This document shows positions 52,686 to 61,095 of a stretch of DNA of 64,000 nucleotides, in pieces. The position numbers and the translations under genes were made by a program. A model generated the notes under the pieces. That model saw nothing but the letters and a program-made list of their open reading frames with translations, did no database searches and was not told the DNA's origin. The DNA is from Cyanobium sp. N.Huapi 1H5 (lineage in GTDB: Bacteria > Cyanobacteriota > Cyanobacteriia > PCC-6307 > Cyanobiaceae), in contig NZ_JAGQBH010000001.1 in NCBI RefSeq assembly GCF_024345535.1, positions 558,001-622,000 on the forward strand. Reading direction: 5' to 3'. Within the stretch, counting starts at the first letter, position 1; every line of letters begins with the position of its first letter.

Positions 52686-53882
52686 TCAGGCGAAGGCCTT
52701 GATCGCTTCGGCCTGGCGCTGGGTCCAGGCGGAGAGGCAGGGGATCTTGGATCGGTCGCAACGGTCGGCCCAGCGCCGGGCCACGTCCACCACCTCGGCC
52801 AGCAGGCCGTCATCGAGGGTTGTGGGCTTGAGGCCCAGCTCGATGAAGCAGCGGTTGTCGACGATCAGATCGTTCTCGATCGCCTCCTTGCGGGGGTTGG
52901 GGAGATAGTTGATCTGGGAGTCGGTGAGGGCCGCCACCTTGCGGGCCAGTTCACCCACTTGGTGGCTCTCGGTCATCTGGTTGAAGATCTTCACCTTCTC
53001 GCCGGGTTCGGGGGGGTGCTCCAGGGCCAGCTGGACACAGCGCACCGAATCGCGGATGTGGATGAAGGCCCGGGTCTGGCCGCCGGTGCCGTGGACGGTG
53101 AGCGGGTAGCCGATCGCCGCCTGCATCAGGAAGCGATTGAGCACGGTGCCGTAGTCACCGTCGTAGTCGAAGCGGTTGGTGAGCCGGGGATCCCGCTGGG
53201 TGAGGTCGGTGTTGGTGCCCCAGACGATGCCCTGGTGCAGGTCGGTGACACGGATCGCGTCGTTCTTGTTGTAGTAGAAGAACAGCAGCTGATCCAGCGT
53301 CTTGGTCATGTGATAGACGCTGCCGGGATCCGTGGGGTGCAGGATCTTCTCGGTGAAGCAGGTGCCGTCCGGCTGGGGCACTTCCACCGTCAGGTAGCCC
53401 TCCGGGATCGTGGCGCCCCGGTGGGAGCCGTAGCCGTAGACGCCCATGGTGCCCAGGTGCACGATGTGGACGTCGAGGCCGCTGTCGACGATGGCCGCCA
53501 GCAGGTTGTGGGTGCCGTTGACGTTGTTGTCGACGGTGTAGCGCTTGGTGGCGCTGCTCTTCATCGAGTAGGGGGCGGCCCTCTGCTCGGCGAAGTGGAC
53601 GATCGCCTCGGGGCGCTCGCTGCGCAGCAGATCCAGCAGCCGGTCGTACTCCCGGGCGATGTCCAGGTGCACGAAGGACATGGCACGGCCACCCACCTGT
53701 TCCCAGGCCCGCAGCCGGTCGTGGATCGTGGCGATGGGCGTCAGTGACTCGACGCCCAGGTCGATGTCGATCTTGCGTCGACTCAGGTTGTCGACGATGA
53801 CGACGTCGTGTCCGGCTTCCGCCAGGTTCACGGCACAGGGCCAACCACAGAAGCCGTCGCCGCCGAGAACGAGAACCTTCAC
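52686..53882 (-). CDS. sqdB: UDP-sulfoquinovose synthase SqdB
   Basis: 398 residues from GTG 53882 (MKVLVLGGDGFCGWPCAVNL). An extended SDR enzyme: NAD loop GGDGFCGWPCA, catalytic TMGVYGYG and YHMTK, with FAEQRAAPYSMKSSATKRYT and the NTDLTQRDPRLTNRFDYDGD segment specific to SqdB. It converts UDP-glucose and sulfite into UDP-sulfoquinovose. First gene of the sulfolipid pair. Confidence 0.97.
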   Translation of the reverse strand: MKVLVLGGDGFCGWPCAVNLAEAGHDVVIVDNLSRRKIDIDLGVESLTPIATIHDRLRAWEQVGGRAMSFVHLDIAREYDRLLDLLRSERPEAIVHFAEQRAAPYSMKSSATKRYTVDNNVNGTHNLLAAIVDSGLDVHIVHLGTMGVYGYGSHRGATIPEGYLTVEVPQPDGTCFTEKILHPTDPGSVYHMTKTLDQLLFFYYNKNDAIRVTDLHQGIVWGTNTDLTQRDPRLTNRFDYDGDYGTVLNRFLMQAAIGYPLTVHGTGGQTRAFIHIRDSVRCVQLALEHPPEPGEKVKIFNQMTESHQVGELARKVAALTDSQINYLPNPRKEAIENDLIVDNRCFIELGLKPTTLDDGLLAEVVDVARRWADRCDRSKIPCLSAWTQRQAEAIKAFA

Positions 53883-53950
53883 CCCAGACTCCTGAACGAG
53901 CAGTTGCTCAGACGGGCAAGCTACTACAGGCCTCAGAGGCCCCACCGGCC

Positions 53951-54115
53951 TCAGCTGATGCCGGCCGCCACCGCCACCATGACGGCCACCAGCACCAGGC
54001 CGCCGATCAGCAGCATCCGATTGGCGCCGCTGGTCTCGCCCTCCTCCTGGAGCACCATGCGGGGCTCCTTGGCGAAGGCGTTGAGCTTGCCGCCGTCTTC
54101 TTCAGTGACCTGCAT
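53951..54115 (-). CDS. psb34: Psb34-like photosystem II assembly protein
   Basis: 54 residues. The N-terminus TEEDGGKLNAFAKEPRMVLQ holds the ED-G-x-LN-x-FA-x-EP-x motif of Psb34 (a small protein related to high-light-inducible proteins). A single hydrophobic span MLLIGGLVLVAVMVAVAAGI follows. It lacks the chlorophyll-binding E-x-x-N-x-R motif of true HLIPs. Psb34 helps replace assembly factors during PSII maturation. The gene lies between sqdB and thiG on the same strand. Confidence 0.75.
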   Translation of the reverse strand: MQVTEEDGGKLNAFAKEPRMVLQEEGETSGANRMLLIGGLVLVAVMVAVAAGIS

Positions 54116-54172
54116 GGCTGGGGATCGGTTTGCGGCAAACCCTATGGAGCGGGCCGGCGATCGGCCCGATCG

Positions 54173-54994
54173 TCAATGGTTCGTCACACGGCCTTCCAGC
54201 GGGGAACTGGCCCGGGCTTCGGCCCGCTGCGGCAGCCGGCCCGCCAGCAGGGCGGTGCGACCGGCTTCGGTGGCCAGGGCCATCGCCCGTGCCATCGCCG
54301 CTGGATCGCCCGCCAGGGCGATGGCGCTGTTGATCAGCAGGGCGTCGGCGCCCATCTCCATGGCCTGGGCGGCCTCGCTGGGCACCCCCAGACCCGCATC
54401 CACCACCACCGGCACGCGGGCGTTCTCGATGATCAGGGCGATGTTGGCGGCGTTGCGGATGCCCTGGCCCGACCCGATCGGCGATCCCAGCGGCATCACC
54501 GTGGCGCAGCCGGCCTCCTCCAGCCGCTTGGCCAGCAGGGGATCGGCGTTGATGTAGGGCAGCACGGCGAAGCCTTCCTTGACCAGCTGCTCGGCGGCCT
54601 CGAGGGTGCCGAAGGGGTCCGGCAGCAGGTGGCGGGAGTCGGGGATCACCTCCAGCTTCACGAAATTGTTGTCCTCCTGGCCCGCCAGCCGTGCCAGCTC
54701 CCGGCCCAGCCGGGCCACCCGCACCGCTTCCTCGGCGGTGGCGCAGCCGGCCGTGTTGGGCAGCATCCAGATGCGGCTCCAGTCGATCGCCTCCATCAGG
54801 CCGCCATGGCCCGGGGCGCCGCTATGCACCCGCCGCACCGCCACGGTGACGATCTCGCAGCCGCTGGCCTCCAGGCTGGCCTGCATGGCCTCCAGGCTCG
54901 GGTACTTGCCGGTGCCGGTCATCAGGCGGCTGCGGAAGCGGCGGCCGGCGATCACCAGATCGTCGCGGGAGGTCACAGGGGCGATGGCGGTCAC
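54173..54994 (-). CDS. thiG: Thiazole synthase ThiG
   Basis: 273 residues from GTG 54994 ([20 protein letters not shown]). ThiG makes the thiazole phosphate of thiamine from DXP, ThiS-thiocarboxylate and dehydroglycine. Markers: [54 protein letters not shown], the Schiff-base Lys in [51 protein letters not shown] and [13 protein letters not shown]. Together with thiL (33448) it shows that the strain makes thiamine de novo, though other thi genes are outside the window. Confidence 0.96.
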   Translation of the reverse strand: MTAIAPVTSRDDLVIAGRRFRSRLMTGTGKYPSLEAMQASLEASGCEIVTVAVRRVHSGAPGHGGLMEAIDWSRIWMLPNTAGCATAEEAVRVARLGRELARLAGQEDNNFVKLEVIPDSRHLLPDPFGTLEAAEQLVKEGFAVLPYINADPLLAKRLEEAGCATVMPLGSPIGSGQGIRNAANIALIIENARVPVVVDAGLGVPSEAAQAMEMGADALLINSAIALAGDPAAMARAMALATEAGRTALLAGRLPQRAEARASSPLEGRVTNH

Positions 54995-55060
54995 GGTCGG
55001 GGGCCTGCGGCGGACGGGCGCATCCCGATTAGTCTGCCTTCTGCCCCCGAGACCCACGCC

Positions 55061-55630
55061 ATGCCGGTGCCTCTGGCCGCCGTGCCCCTGCTGCTCGCCG
55101 CCAGCCCGGTGCTTGCCGCCAGCCCCCTGCCGGCCGATGGGTTCGTGCCCTTCACCGCCCCCGAGATCCAGGCCATCAACCAGGACGGCGGCACCAACGG
55201 TGAGGTGGAGACCTTCGATCCGATCGCCCGGGCCCGGCTGATCGCCGAGCAGATGCCCCGTCGCTGGAGCGGCCGCTACCAGTCCTTCAGCGGCGGGCCC
55301 GCCGTGCCCGTGCAGCTGCGGATCGACGGGGCCACCCCGATCGGCCAGATGGTCGACCTGCGCGGTGCGATGGCCATCGGCGGGGTTGAATCCCCGGTGC
55401 AGGGCAACCTCAATGCCAAGTCCGACCAGCTCGACCTGCTGGTGCTGGGGGATCCCCTCGGCGGCGCCCTGGAGCCCGGTGGCGCCTTTCAGAGCGTGCA
55501 GGGCCTGTCGCTGAGCGGCTGGCGGGCACCCCGGCTGACCACTCCCGGCGGGCGGCTGCAGTTGGTGCCTGAGCGCACCGCCCAGGCTCCCGCCGCCGGA
55601 GAGCCCGCCCCTGTGCGCGGCCTCTGGTGA
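55061..55630 (+). CDS. Exported conserved cyanobacterial protein
   Basis: 189 residues from ATG 55061. [20 protein letters not shown] is a signal peptide with AxA cleavage. The mature part contains [20 protein letters not shown] and [20 protein letters not shown], with [20 protein letters not shown] and a C-terminal LVPERTA. No enzyme motif seen. It resembles secreted proteins found only in cyanobacteria; role unknown. Divergent from thiG. Confidence 0.65.
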   Translation: MPVPLAAVPLLLAASPVLAASPLPADGFVPFTAPEIQAINQDGGTNGEVETFDPIARARLIAEQMPRRWSGRYQSFSGGPAVPVQLRIDGATPIGQMVDLRGAMAIGGVESPVQGNLNAKSDQLDLLVLGDPLGGALEPGGAFQSVQGLSLSGWRAPRLTTPGGRLQLVPERTAQAPAAGEPAPVRGLW

Positions 55631-55654
55631 TGGTGAGCTCGGCCTGGCCGGGTC

Positions 55655-56218
55655 TCAGGAGGCCTTGCCGTTCTCGCCCGCCTGCTGGCCGCTGCGCCGC
55701 TCCAGGATCGAGAGCCGCTTGCGGGCCGTCTTGTTGGTGGCCTCCAGCTGCAGCACCTTCTCGTAGAGGCTGCGGGCCTCGTCGGCCTTCGACTGCTTTT
55801 CGAGGGCGAAGGCGAGGTTGTTGAGGGCCACCGGGTACTCGGCCTTGGCCCGCAGGGCGGCCCGGTAGTGGCGCACGGCGGCGCTGTAATTGTTCTGGGC
55901 CGCCAAGGTGAAGCCGAGGGCGTTCTCCATCAGGGCCCGCGCCTCGGCCGGGGCGTTCTCCGCGTCGGCCAGCTTCAGGGCCTGCTTGAGGTTGACCTGG
56001 GCCTCGGCGTAGAGCCGCTTGCGCAGCTGGACCGAGGCCAGCTCATAGAGGGTGGAGGCGTCCCTCGGGCTGCCAGCGGCCTGGTCGTTGCCGCCGAGGC
56101 GGGCCAGGGCGAGTTCATCGCGCCGCACCCGCAGGATCTGGCGGCCGACCACGATGGCGGCCACGCCCAGCAGGGCGATCAGGCCGAGCAGGTAGGCCTG
56201 GGGCAGCAGATCGGTCAT
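55655..56218 (-). CDS. Ycf37-like TPR protein
   Basis: 187 residues. One membrane helix (QAYLLGLIALLGVAAIVVGR, about 7-26) is followed by three TPRs (TLYELASVQLRKRLYAEAQV, LMENALGFTLAAQNNYSAAV, ALNNLAFALEKQSKADEARS) and a basic tail. The anchor-plus-three-TPR architecture is that of Ycf37, the thylakoid protein that supports photosystem I assembly. Naming is by architecture and would need comparison to confirm. Confidence 0.75.
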   Translation of the reverse strand: MTDLLPQAYLLGLIALLGVAAIVVGRQILRVRRDELALARLGGNDQAAGSPRDASTLYELASVQLRKRLYAEAQVNLKQALKLADAENAPAEARALMENALGFTLAAQNNYSAAVRHYRAALRAKAEYPVALNNLAFALEKQSKADEARSLYEKVLQLEATNKTARKRLSILERRSGQQAGENGKAS

Positions 56219-56255
56219 CGTGTCCGGCCGGACGGTCGGTGCTGGGGGGACGGCG

Positions 56256-56603
56256 TCAGTGGCCTGCCGCGGTGGCCACGGCGGTGAAGCTGGCGGGATC
56301 GGCCACGGCCAGCTGGGCCAGCATCTTGCGGTTCAGGCGCACGTCGGCCCGCTTGAGGCCACCGATCAGCTTGCTGTAGCTGAGGCCGTTCATGCGGGCG
56401 GCGGCGTTGATCCGGGCGATCCAGAGGCGGCGGAAGTCACGCTTGCGGCGGCGACGGTCGCGGTAGGCATTGCAGAGGGCCTTCATGACCCGCTGGTTGG
56501 CGGTACGGAACAGGCTGCCGTTGCTCCCCTGGAAGCCGCGGGCGAGACGAAGGATCTTGTTGCGGCGTTTGCGGGCGACGTTGCCCCTCTTGACGCGGGC
56601 CAT
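56256..56603 (-). CDS. rplT: 50S ribosomal protein L20
   Basis: 115 residues: [60 protein letters not shown] and [20 protein letters not shown]. Highly basic and standard length. L20 binds 23S rRNA early in assembly. It follows rpmI by 68 bases; no infC lies next to them here. Confidence 0.97.
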   Translation of the reverse strand: MARVKRGNVARKRRNKILRLARGFQGSNGSLFRTANQRVMKALCNAYRDRRRRKRDFRRLWIARINAAARMNGLSYSKLIGGLKRADVRLNRKMLAQLAVADPASFTAVATAAGH

Positions 56604-56671
56604 GGGAGGTGAGCGGTGGGTGGGTGAGAGAAGACAGGGAAGCGGGAACCCCGGAGGGAGCCCGGCCGGAC

Positions 56672-56872
56672 TCAGCCGGCGTAGGGCAGCATCCGGGCCA
56701 CGTTGTCGTGGTCGCGGTCATCGACCACCGCCATCGTCCCCAGATAGCGCTTGCGCTTGGGGCTCTTGTGATCGAGCAGGTGGTTGAGGAAGGCACGCCG
56801 GCGCATGAATTTGCCGGTGCCGGTGGCCTTGAACCGCTTGGCGGCCGCTTTGCGGGTCTTGAGCTTCGGCAT
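56672..56872 (-). CDS. rpmI: 50S ribosomal protein L35
   Basis: 66 residues from ATG 56872 ([20 protein letters not shown]), then [20 protein letters not shown] and [20 protein letters not shown]. An in-frame ATG ten codons upstream gives no family residues. First gene of the rpmI-rplT pair. Confidence 0.97.
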   Translation of the reverse strand: MPKLKTRKAAAKRFKATGTGKFMRRRAFLNHLLDHKSPKRKRYLGTMAVVDDRDHDNVARMLPYAG

Positions 56873-56943
56873 CTCGGTAGGCGCAGGCACAAACAAGCAC
56901 ACTACGACGCGGGTGAACCCTCCTCCAACCCCCCGCCCCCTCG

Positions 56944-58533
56944 ATGGCCCTGCGTCCCCGCGTCCTGCCCCGGCTGCTGCTGGCCGCGGCGCTGCTGTTC
57001 CCGGTCGGCTGCCGGGCCGAGCAGGGGCCGCCAGCCCTGTCGCCGCCGCCCCCTCCGGACGCCCCGTCCCCCGGGCAGACCAGCCTGATGCACTGGCCGG
57101 TGGCCCGTCCCGAGCCGGTCACGGCGGCCCGTCCGGTGCTGGCGGTGGCCCTGGCCGCCCGCCTGGGTCCGGCGCCCGGGGAGGCCGCCGTGGCCCCGCC
57201 CCTGCGCCTGCGCGGCAACGGCGGCCTGCTCACCCTCATCGACGCCAACGGCCAGCGCTTCCAGGCCCCCTCCCTGGCGCTGCACTGGCGCCGGGAGCTG
57301 CTGCCCGGGCCCGTGACGCTGCGGCGCCGGGTGCTGGGTCCGTTCGCCAGTTTCGAGAGCGCCGAGCAGGCGGCCGGGCTCTGGCGTTCGATGGGGGTGG
57401 CGGCGGTGATCGCCCGGCCCCGTGACTGGGAGGTGTGGGCCCCCGCCGGTGCCCCCGATCCCGCCGGACTTCCCGAGGGGCTGCGGCTGGGGAGCTACGA
57501 GCGGACGGTCATCGAGCGGGTCGGCCTGGAGCTGCGCCGGGCCCAGGGGACGGTGCCCCTGGCCGGGCCGATCCGGATCGAGGCCCCCGGCGGCCTGCTC
57601 TGGGACCGGGGGGTCTTCGCCGGCCCCTTCCAGCTGCTGGGCGACGCCCACGGCGGCTGGAGCCTGGTGGAGCAGGTCCCCCTGGAGCGCTATCTGGAGG
57701 GTGTGGTGCCCCATGAGATCGGAGCCGGGGTGCCGGCGGCGGCCCTCGAGGCCCAGGCCGTGCTGGCCCGCACCTGGGCGGTGCGCAACCAGCACCGCTT
57801 CGCGGCGGATGGCTACCACCTCTGCGCCGACACCCAGTGCCAGGTGTACAGCGACCCGCGCGACGCCGGCGCTGCCGTCCGCCAGGCCATCGCCGCCACC
57901 CGGCTGGCCGTGCTGATGGGTGCCGATGGGCCGATCCACGCCGTGTACCACGCCAGCAACGGCGGCATCAGCGCCGCCTACCAGGAGGCCTGGAACGGGC
58001 CGCCGGTCCCCTACCTGAACCCCTTCCCCGACGGCCCCGCCCCCTTCCAGACCCGCTTCCCGGTGCCCCTGGCGGCCGCCGCCCTGCCGACGCTGCTGCG
58101 GGACGGCCAGGCGGCCTGGGGGGCCGACCATCCCGTCTTCCGCTGGCAGCGGCGGCTCACGGCGGCCCATGTCGCCGCTGCCCTCGGGCCGGAGCGGGGC
58201 GTGGGACGGCCCACCGCCCTGAAGGTGCTGGCCCGGGGCCCCAGCGGCCGGGTGCTGGCCCTGGAGGTGCAGGGAACCGGGGGCCGCACGGTGCTGCGGC
58301 TGGATGCGATCCGCCGCACCCTGCGCACCCTGCCCAGCACCCTGTTCACCCTGCGGCCGGAGGGTGAGGGGGCCTGGCAGCTGACCGGTGGGGGCTTCGG
58401 CCACGGGGCCGGTCTTTCCCAGGCGGGGGCGATCGACCTGGCCGGTCGCGGCTGGAGTGCGCGGCGGATCCTGGCGCATTACTACCCGGGCACCTCCCTC
58501 CAGCCCCTGGGAGCCGGCGGCGATTCCCCCTAG
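56944..58533 (+). CDS. SpoIID/LytB domain protein
   Basis: 529 residues. [18 protein letters not shown] is a signal peptide with a possible lipobox ending at Cys23. A Pro-rich stretch and a domain of unknown type precede the SpoIID region (about 240-400): [60 protein letters not shown] and [20 protein letters not shown]. The end, [20 protein letters not shown] and [10 protein letters not shown], belongs to the same domain. In sporulating bacteria SpoIID trims denuded glycan strands; in cyanobacteria related proteins are thought to act in cell-wall remodelling. Divergent from rpmI. Confidence 0.88.
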   Translation: MALRPRVLPRLLLAAALLFPVGCRAEQGPPALSPPPPPDAPSPGQTSLMHWPVARPEPVTAARPVLAVALAARLGPAPGEAAVAPPLRLRGNGGLLTLIDANGQRFQAPSLALHWRRELLPGPVTLRRRVLGPFASFESAEQAAGLWRSMGVAAVIARPRDWEVWAPAGAPDPAGLPEGLRLGSYERTVIERVGLELRRAQGTVPLAGPIRIEAPGGLLWDRGVFAGPFQLLGDAHGGWSLVEQVPLERYLEGVVPHEIGAGVPAAALEAQAVLARTWAVRNQHRFAADGYHLCADTQCQVYSDPRDAGAAVRQAIAATRLAVLMGADGPIHAVYHASNGGISAAYQEAWNGPPVPYLNPFPDGPAPFQTRFPVPLAAAALPTLLRDGQAAWGADHPVFRWQRRLTAAHVAAALGPERGVGRPTALKVLARGPSGRVLALEVQGTGGRTVLRLDAIRRTLRTLPSTLFTLRPEGEGAWQLTGGGFGHGAGLSQAGAIDLAGRGWSARRILAHYYPGTSLQPLGAGGDSP

Positions 58534-58546
58534 AGTCTCCGCCTGG

Positions 58547-59983
58547 ATGAGGTTCACCATGGCTGCCGGCGGCAGTGTCAGCAGCGGTCCCAGCGGCAGT
58601 GGCAGCGACCAACGCCGTGCCAAGGCGGCCCTGTTCCTCGCCTGCTGCGGCCTGGTGGGAATCGCCCCCCACTGGCTGCCCCCGGGCCGCAGCCTGGTGC
58701 CGGCCCTCACCCTGGCGACCCTGCTCGGGGGTTACAGCCTTCGGACCGTTCTGCTGCAGGCTTTCCGCCGCCGCCCGGGCGATGCGCCCGCGGCCGCGGC
58801 CCCGCCGGCGGGCGAGGTGGGCACCTGCCCGGCCGTTGATGTGGTGGTCGCCGCCCGTGACGAGCAGGCGGTGATCGCCCGGTTGGTGGAGCGCATCGCC
58901 GCCCTGCGCTGGCCCGAGGGCCAGCTGGCCCTGTGGGTGGTCGATGACGGCAGCGACGACCGCACGCCCGAGCTGCTGGCCGAGCTCCAGGGGCGCCATC
59001 CCTTCCTGCGGGTGCTGCGCCGACCCCGGGATGCGGGCGGCGGTAAATCGGGGGCCCTGAATCTGGTGCTGCAGCAACTGGCCGGCCGCTGGATGCTCGT
59101 GCTCGACGCCGATGCCGACCTGCAGCCGGATGTGCTGGAGCGCCTCGTTCCATGGGCGGAGGCCGGCGGCTGGGCGGCGGTGCAGCTGCGCAAGGCGGTG
59201 GCCAACGCCGGGACCAACCTGCTCACCACCGCCCAGGCGATGGAGATGGCCTTCGACGCCATGATCCAGGAGGGGCGTCTGGCCAACGGCGGCGTGGCCG
59301 AACTGCGGGGTAACGGCCAGCTGCTGTCGCGGGAGGCGCTCCTCAAGGTCGGGGGCTTCAACGAGGACACGGTGACGGACGATCTCGACCTGAGCTTCCG
59401 CCTGCTGCTCGAAGGCCTGCCGATCGGGGTGGTCTGGGACCCGCCCGTGCAGGAGGAGGCGGTGCTGACCCTGCCGGCCCTCTGGCGCCAGCGCCAGCGC
59501 TGGGCCGAGGGGGGCCTGCAGCGCTTCTTCGACTACGGCCCCGGCCTGGTCTCCAACCGGCTGGGGTTCAGCCAGAAGCTCGATCTCACCTGCTTCTTCC
59601 TGCTGCAGTACGTGCTGCCGGTGGTGGCCAGCGCCGACCTGATCGGCACCCTGATCACCCGCACGGCCCCCACCATGTGGCCGTTCTCGATCGTGGCCCT
59701 GGCCCTCTCGGGCATGGCGATCGCCACCGGCTGCCGCCGGCCGTCCGAGGGGCCGCCCCTGCCGGCCATGAACCCCTTCAGCGCCGGCCTGGGCATCGTC
59801 TACCTGGTCCACTGGTTCCTGGTGATCCCCTGGGTGACTCTGAAGATGGCGTTGCTGCCCAAGAAGCTGGTCTGGGTCAAGACGCTTCATCTGGGTGAAA
59901 CGTTTGAAGCCCATGATGTGGAGGCCGAGGCAGAAATCTCGGACGAGGAGCCCGGATTCGCTGCGGAAACAGGTCGGGTGTGA
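58547..59983 (+). CDS. GT2 glycosyltransferase, probable monoglucosyldiacylglycerol synthase
   Basis: 478 residues from ATG 58547 (58559 alternative). Two N-terminal membrane spans, then a GT-A domain with VDVVVAARDEQAVIARLVER, VVDDGSDDRTPELLAEL, RRPRDAGGGKSGALNLVLQQ, LVLDADADLQPDVLERL, GGVAELRGNGQLLSREAL, the acid in TVTDDLDLSFRLLLEG and the QxxRW-type motif RQRQRWAEGGLQRFFDY, and three C-terminal spans. Size and order match the cyanobacterial MGlcDG synthase (Synechocystis Sll1377), which transfers glucose to diacylglycerol in the first step of galactolipid synthesis. Assignment is by recognition, not alignment. Confidence 0.75.
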   Translation: MRFTMAAGGSVSSGPSGSGSDQRRAKAALFLACCGLVGIAPHWLPPGRSLVPALTLATLLGGYSLRTVLLQAFRRRPGDAPAAAAPPAGEVGTCPAVDVVVAARDEQAVIARLVERIAALRWPEGQLALWVVDDGSDDRTPELLAELQGRHPFLRVLRRPRDAGGGKSGALNLVLQQLAGRWMLVLDADADLQPDVLERLVPWAEAGGWAAVQLRKAVANAGTNLLTTAQAMEMAFDAMIQEGRLANGGVAELRGNGQLLSREALLKVGGFNEDTVTDDLDLSFRLLLEGLPIGVVWDPPVQEEAVLTLPALWRQRQRWAEGGLQRFFDYGPGLVSNRLGFSQKLDLTCFFLLQYVLPVVASADLIGTLITRTAPTMWPFSIVALALSGMAIATGCRRPSEGPPLPAMNPFSAGLGIVYLVHWFLVIPWVTLKMALLPKKLVWVKTLHLGETFEAHDVEAEAEISDEEPGFAAETGRV

Positions 59984-60134
59984 ATCGTCACCATGACGCC
60001 CTCTCTGATGGGGTGGCGTTCCAGATGCTCTGCACCCTGGACCTGACGTCCTGAATGGTCTCTGAGTGGGATGTCATCAGGGCATCCCGTCAGTCCCCAT
60101 GGTGACGATGATCGATCTGATGATCCAATCTGGG

Positions 60135-60164
60135 TTGGGTCGGGCAATTAAATTATGGTAAGAT
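60135..60164 (+). promoter_or_regulatory. Candidate promoter of the sulfotransferase gene
   Basis: TTGGGT (60135-60140) and TAAGAT (60159-60164) spaced by 18 bases in an AT-rich stretch, 33 bases before the ATG. The rest of the 59984-60196 spacer contains only weak inverted repeats. Confidence 0.35.
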
Positions 60165-60196
60165 ACTGAAAATCGGTATTTCCCATTTAGCTGGTC

Positions 60197-60916
60197 ATGC
60201 CTTTATTCCGTGAACCAGGAATCACGTTCATCCATATTCCCAAAACCGCTGGTACATCGATCGAGTTGGCCCTTGGGCTCGACCTGGATCCTGCCATTGA
60301 GAATCCAGGTGTCTGCTTTGGCAGGCTCGCTTCTCCCGACCTGATGAAGCTGGAGTTGAGCTCCCAGTTCCTCCAGCATCTTCGCTTGGCTGAAGTTGAG
60401 AAGTTGCATCCTGATTTCGTTCGAGACAGCTGGGTTTTCACCGTGGTCCGCGATCCTTGGACGCGCCTGGTTTCATCCTTCCGGCGCAAGGATCGGGCCA
60501 TGGCTGATTTTGCGAAGTGGTACTATGGCCTTGACCTGCATGCCCTCGATTTCGAGCAGTATGTGGAGCTCGCTTCCTCTCATGATCTGCTGCATCTCAG
60601 GCCCCAGTCAAGCTTTCTGGGGGGTTCTGCGAAGGTGAACATTTTCTATTTTGAGCACCTTTCTGATCTCATGCAGGTGCTCTCCCAGCGCCTGGGCAGG
60701 GCCCTGGTCCTGCCGAAGGCCAACGGCCCTGATTCCCCATTGAAGCGGCTTTCCTCCCGCCAGGAGCGCAGGCTCAGGCAGAGGGTCGCCGAGATCTATG
60801 CGGAGGATTATCAGCGGTTCTATCCGGGCCAAAAACCGATGGAACCCGATTCCATGGGGTCCGCCTTGGCGCAGACATTGCGTTCGCGGCTCGCCCGGGT
60901 GTTCGGGAGTCCATGA
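60197..60916 (+). CDS. Sulfotransferase family 2 protein
   Basis: 239 residues. The PAPS-binding 5'-loop is FIHIPKTAGTSIELALGL (residues 11-28) and the 3'-phosphate site is VFTVVRDPWTRLVSSFRRKD (about 79-98), the two hallmarks of carbohydrate-type sulfotransferases. The C-terminal part (FLGGSAKVNIFYFEHLSDLM; YAEDYQRFYPGQ) also fits. Such enzymes sulfate surface glycans. Its codon use and GC are clearly less GC-biased than the neighbours, suggesting acquisition. It stands alone between the glycosyltransferase and dnaX. Confidence 0.85.
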   Translation: MPLFREPGITFIHIPKTAGTSIELALGLDLDPAIENPGVCFGRLASPDLMKLELSSQFLQHLRLAEVEKLHPDFVRDSWVFTVVRDPWTRLVSSFRRKDRAMADFAKWYYGLDLHALDFEQYVELASSHDLLHLRPQSSFLGGSAKVNIFYFEHLSDLMQVLSQRLGRALVLPKANGPDSPLKRLSSRQERRLRQRVAEIYAEDYQRFYPGQKPMEPDSMGSALAQTLRSRLARVFGSP

Positions 60917-61095
60917 AGGGCAAACGCCACCCCATTGTTTGCCATCGCCTGACGCATCAACTCTGGACGAACCAGGATCTTCCCGGTCATCCGATGACCC
61001 CTGGCGATCAGCCGGCAGGGATGGACTGTCCTGCGTTGCGTTCGGTCAGGGTCCTGTTGTCTCTCCGGGAGAGGATTCCATTCGAGAAGGATCCT

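Noticed and set aside
53951..54115. True high-light-inducible protein (HLIP)
   Set aside because: The span lacks the chlorophyll-binding E-x-x-N-x-R signature. The N-terminal motif fits Psb34 better.
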